Shown in pieces: positions 37,238-39,573 of a DNA stretch of 39,573 nucleotides. Origin of the DNA: a virus. The stretch is from the IMG/VR virus record IMGVR_UViG_3300044613_002815, positions 1 through 39,573 of that record; one strand, given 5' to 3'. Both the position numbers and the translations under genes were made by a program. The notes under the pieces were generated by a model that ran no database searches, had not been told where the DNA came from, and was given only the letters and a program-made list of their open reading frames with translations. Position 1 is the first letter of the stretch; each line of letters begins with the position of its first letter.

Positions 37238-38311
37238 GTGAGCAATGGCGCAATGGCCGTCCGCAGACTTACCCCGCGAGAGTGCGAGCGTTTGCAGGGA
37301 TTTCCCGACGATCACACGCTCATCCCGTGGCGCGGCAAGTCGCCGCAGGACTGCCCGGATGGGCCGCGCTACAAGGCGCTGGGCAACAGCATGGCCGTTC
37401 CCTGCATGGCGTGGATCGGCAAGCGTATCGCCATGCAGCATCAAGGCCAAGTGCGCTACCTCTCCGTATGCAGCGGGATCGAAGCGGCCTCGGTCGCATG
37501 GGAACCGCTGGGCTGGGAGCCTGCGGCATTTGCCGAGGTGGAGAAGTTTCCGAGCGCGGTCTTGGCGCATCACTGGCCGCAAGTGCCGAACATGGGGGAT
37601 ATGACACGCCATGAATCTTGGAACTTGGGAGCAATCGACCTTCTGGTCGGAGGAACGCCTTGCCAATCCTTCAGTGTCGCCGGACTCCGCAAAGGACTCC
37701 ACGACCCGCGAGGTGGACTCATGCTTACATTTCTTGAGATCGCTCAACGTCAGCGGCCTCGATGGATTGTCTGGGAAAACGTCCCCGGCGTCCTGTCATC
37801 AGACGGAGGAAGGGATTTTGGTGCCTTCCTCGGGGCGTTGGGGGCATTGGGGTATGGGTTTGCCTACCGGGTGCTGGACGCACAGTGGTTCGGAGTGGCC
37901 CAGCGCCGTCGCCGTGTGTTCGTTGTCGGATGTCTTGGAGACGGGGCCGCTGCCGCAACGGTTCTATTTGAGTCAGAAAGCGTGTGCCGGAATCCTGCGC
38001 CGAGCAGAGAAGCGCGGGAAAGAACTGCCGCAACTCTTGTCCGAGGCTCTGCGCGTAGTGGCGGAATCGGATACGACAACCAAGCCATCTTCAGCCAGAA
38101 CGGAGACAATTTCGTGAGGCCGAGTGATTACCCAGAAGTAGTCGGCACCCTCTCAGACGGCGCGCACCAGGGGGGGGGCTTAACGGACAAGATGCCTACA
38201 CGGGCCGCATATTCGCCGTGCGTAGCCAACCCGCTGACGGCGCGGATGGGCAAGGGGATCAACACGACCTTGGACGAGGGGCAGACGCCGATTGTGGAGG
38301 CTAAACGATGA
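37238..38311 (+). CDS. Circularly permuted C5-cytosine DNA methyltransferase
   Basis: 357 aa. Motif order is IX-X first: RRLTPRECERLQGFPDDHT and RYKALGNSMAVPCMAWIG (residues 9-27 and 45-61), then motif I YLSVCSGIEAASVAWEPLG (near 73), IV VGGTPCQSFSVAG with catalytic Cys near 137, VI WENVPGVLSS, VIII QRRRRVFVVG, and a recognition region at the C-terminus. In usual enzymes IX and X close the protein. M.BssHII is a known permuted example. It transfers a methyl from SAM to cytosine C5. Start: GTG after the G10 tract; the C-terminus has a G9 tract. Likely role: protecting phage DNA from restriction. Confidence 0.85.
   Translation: MSNGAMAVRRLTPRECERLQGFPDDHTLIPWRGKSPQDCPDGPRYKALGNSMAVPCMAWIGKRIAMQHQGQVRYLSVCSGIEAASVAWEPLGWEPAAFAEVEKFPSAVLAHHWPQVPNMGDMTRHESWNLGAIDLLVGGTPCQSFSVAGLRKGLHDPRGGLMLTFLEIAQRQRPRWIVWENVPGVLSSDGGRDFGAFLGALGALGYGFAYRVLDAQWFGVAQRRRRVFVVGCLGDGAAAATVLFESESVCRNPAPSREARERTAATLVRGSARSGGIGYDNQAIFSQNGDNFVRPSDYPEVVGTLSDGAHQGGGLTDKMPTRAAYSPCVANPLTARMGKGINTTLDEGQTPIVEAKR
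37611..38117 (+). CDS. Second-frame protein inside the methyltransferase gene
   Basis: 168 aa in the +1 frame relative to the methyltransferase, starting at ATG 37611 (MNLGTWEQSTFWSEERLANP). Other recognisable parts: GKTSPASCHQTEEGILVPSS, WPSAVAVCSLSDVLETG and LPQRFYLSQKACAGILRRAE. I recall many small phage proteins with this sequence type beside Dcm-like genes, so the overlap looks evolutionarily maintained. The allele at 3-200 supports it (mostly synonymous change in this frame). Function unknown; overlap limits variation of both genes. Confidence 0.5.
   Translation: MNLGTWEQSTFWSEERLANPSVSPDSAKDSTTREVDSCLHFLRSLNVSGLDGLSGKTSPASCHQTEEGILVPSSGRWGHWGMGLPTGCWTHSGSEWPSAVAVCSLSDVLETGPLPQRFYLSQKACAGILRRAEKRGKELPQLLSEALRVVAESDTTTKPSSARTETIS
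37885..38011. repeat. 127-bp exact repeat (right copy)
   Basis: Identical to bases 1-127 and internal to the methyltransferase gene. Marks the point where allele A (start of the window) and allele B (this end) separate. Confidence 0.85.
38170..38178 (+). repeat. Poly-G tract (G9) in the recognition region, allele B
   Basis: Nine Gs within GAHQGGG; the frame continues to LTARMGKGINTTLDEGQ and stops in an ATGA overlap with the primase gene. The other allele has ten Gs (385-394). Confidence 0.75.
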
Positions 38312-39204
38312 CCGACAGCAAATTCCTCGCCTGGTGCCGGAACCCGAACAAGCGCAAGCGGCAGGCGTCCAGCTTGCACGGGCAGATTTATGCCTGGGCC
38401 TGTATGCTGCGCGATGACGGCATCGGCCATGCTCGGGCCTATCACATCATCCGGCGGATGGTGGATGCGGTGCGCGAGGACAATGGTGGACGGTTCACGC
38501 CTGACCGCGAGATCCTGTCGGCCATCCAATATGCCTACGAGGTGACGCCGAGCACGGGCACCGCCCGGGTGAGGCCGTGGCCGGTGCCGAATAAGACCCT
38601 GCAAGCGGAGTGCCGCCGGCTTTCCAAGCGGCGGGAGTGGTCGCTGGAGAAGTTGCGGGAGGCGTCGGCGCTGGATGCTGCGGAGATGGAGAAGACCGCG
38701 CCTGAGTGGTTCCTTGGCTCATTGCTGGGCGGCAGCGAGGTGCTTGCCTGCGTGGGGCTCGGTGTGGCGAAGTTCGAGACGGCGGCGATGTCGGCTTTTG
38801 CCGGGCAGTTGCGGATGTGGGAGTTCGTCGTGCCGAACGCGATGTCGGCCCTCGAGGGCAAGCGCAAGAGCGACGGCGAGCTTTCCGCGCACACCTTGGA
38901 CAACACGGGGCCGCGCCAGAACATCGTCGTGGAGTTTGATGACGGCGCCACGCCTGACGAGCAGGCGGCGCGGCATATCTGGCTCTCCGAGTTCCGCGAT
39001 CTGCGGATGGTGGTCTTCAGCGGCAGCAAGTCGCTGCATGGGTGGTATCGGGCGACCGATGAGGCCAGTGACCGGAAATTTATGGAGGAGGCCGTCCGCC
39101 TGGGCGGCGACCCGAAGACTTGGCTGAAGTCGCAGTTCGTGCGGATGCCGAACGGGCAGCGGGAGAACGGGACAATTCAACGAGTGGAGTTTTTTGACGC
39201 ATGA
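38308..39204 (+). CDS. Primase-polymerase-like replication protein, allele B
   Basis: 298 aa, the second version of 524-1414, starting in an ATGA overlap. Same motifs: NIVVEFDDG, SGSKSLHGWY, QRVEFFDA. N-terminal 120 and C-terminal 130 residues agree closely; residues about 125-165 differ (for example EWFLGSLLGGSEVLACVG here). The C-terminal half keeps even synonymous similarity, suggesting recent exchange there. On a single circular genome only one of the two versions would be present. Confidence 0.6.
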   Translation: MTDSKFLAWCRNPNKRKRQASSLHGQIYAWACMLRDDGIGHARAYHIIRRMVDAVREDNGGRFTPDREILSAIQYAYEVTPSTGTARVRPWPVPNKTLQAECRRLSKRREWSLEKLREASALDAAEMEKTAPEWFLGSLLGGSEVLACVGLGVAKFETAAMSAFAGQLRMWEFVVPNAMSALEGKRKSDGELSAHTLDNTGPRQNIVVEFDDGATPDEQAARHIWLSEFRDLRMVVFSGSKSLHGWYRATDEASDRKFMEEAVRLGGDPKTWLKSQFVRMPNGQRENGTIQRVEFFDA

Positions 39205-39573
39205 GAAATGTTCACAAAGCACAACCGGCGGGCTTTCAAGCCTTCAAGGAAACCGAACACATGGACGCGGCGGGCGAGCCGGCCAACGTCCACAAGCTCG
39301 AGGTGGCCGATGACGCGCCTGATTCGGATGCGTTGCCGCCTTGGCTAAAGGGCAACGAGCTTTTCGCGCTGAAGGCGCAGACCCCGGGGCTGCTCATTTG
39401 TGGGCCGGATGGCGGCGAGGAGGGGGCCATTCTGCGGCAACGGCGCAAGCTGGTGATCGGCGGTTCGTCCAAGATGGGCAAGACGTGGACGCTGCTCGAT
39501 CTGGCGCTGGCCGTGGCCTCGGGGGGCTATTGGCTGGGCAAGTTCAAGTGCGAACAGGGGGCGGTGCTCTATG
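39201..39573 (+). CDS. RepA-like AAA ATPase, allele B (partial, runs off the end)
   Basis: First 124 residues: MRNVHKAQPAG, LPPWLKGNELFALKAQTPG, then the P-loop GGSSKMGKTWTLLDLALAVA. Corresponds to residues 1-~125 of the 1407-2618 protein, with a divergent segment after residue 12. Cut by the window end. Confidence 0.75.
   Translation, partial: MRNVHKAQPAGFQAFKETEHMDAAGEPANVHKLEVADDAPDSDALPPWLKGNELFALKAQTPGLLICGPDGGEEGAILRQRRKLVIGGSSKMGKTWTLLDLALAVASGGYWLGKFKCEQGAVLY

Noticed and set aside
37238-37614. Continuation of the 36967 frame after the poly-G to 37614
   Set aside because: Its sequence is an out-of-frame reading of methyltransferase motifs IX, X and I (which read correctly in the GTG 37238 frame).
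1-39573. CRISPR array, insertion sequence, diversity-generating retroelement or rRNA
   Set aside because: No regularly spaced repeats, transposase, reverse transcriptase or rRNA-like sequence seen on either strand.

Overview
This window reads as an essentially complete genome of a temperate tailed phage (siphovirus-like; head genes follow the lambda order terminase - gpW position - portal - protease/scaffold - coat), most likely a metagenomic assembly. Evidence for a phage: small and large terminase, lambda-type portal, protease, coat, tape measure, tail fibres, lysis genes, tyrosine integrase and a tRNA-3'-end attP candidate. The host cannot be named. Two small lipoproteins next to a holin-like protein suggest a Gram-negative-type envelope. 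A GYF-like domain on a membrane protein is more usual in Planctomycetes/Verrucomicrobia than in Proteobacteria, but that is only a hint.

Layout. 1-2618 and 36967-39573 hold the same block twice: end of a C5-cytosine methyltransferase, a primase-polymerase-like protein and a RepA-like ATPase. Bases 1-127 are identical to 37885-38011 and the copies diverge exactly at base 128, so I read the window as one turn of a circular map of about 37,884 bp whose junction carries two strain alleles. 2605-4827 holds an HNH protein and small early genes. 4925-11116 is packaging and head (TerS, TerL, a GYF-like membrane protein, gpW-like connector, portal, protease with nested scaffold, coat), closed by a strong terminator. 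11206-12957 is a two-domain glycosyltransferase placed inside the head operon. 12961-19314 is head completion and tail. 19311-26353 is the tail-tip/fibre region with a Ser/Thr-rich fibre, a second glycosyltransferase, an RmlC-like epimerase, a BppU-like and a collagen-like protein. 26350-27706 is lysis (lipoprotein, holin-like, small lipoprotein, amidase). 27900-28437 is non-coding and rich in tRNA-like elements and palindromes. 28438-30002 is a leftward four-gene operon with a metallophosphatase. 30003-31276 is attP plus integrase. 31370-31876 is a divergent pair of paralogous ribbon-helix-helix proteins, a candidate lysogeny switch. 31873-36970 is a tightly coupled rightward early operon (Xis-like, small membrane proteins, coiled-coil proteins, Holliday-junction-type nuclease, SSB, Cas4/RecB-like nuclease) leading into the methyltransferase and the replication genes.

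Most unusual points: (1) the methyltransferase is circularly permuted, interrupted by long poly-G tracts whose length sets the reading frame (phase-variation candidate), and dual-coding, with a second frame showing synonymous change between the alleles; (2) a TTGACA + C/G-rich spacer element sits 14-16 nt (two cases 22 nt) upstream of many start codons, including an internal start that would produce a nested scaffold; (3) a Ser/Thr-rich fibre gene is followed directly by a glycosyltransferase and a sugar epimerase; (4) three tandem tRNA-like folds lie next to a set of palindromes.
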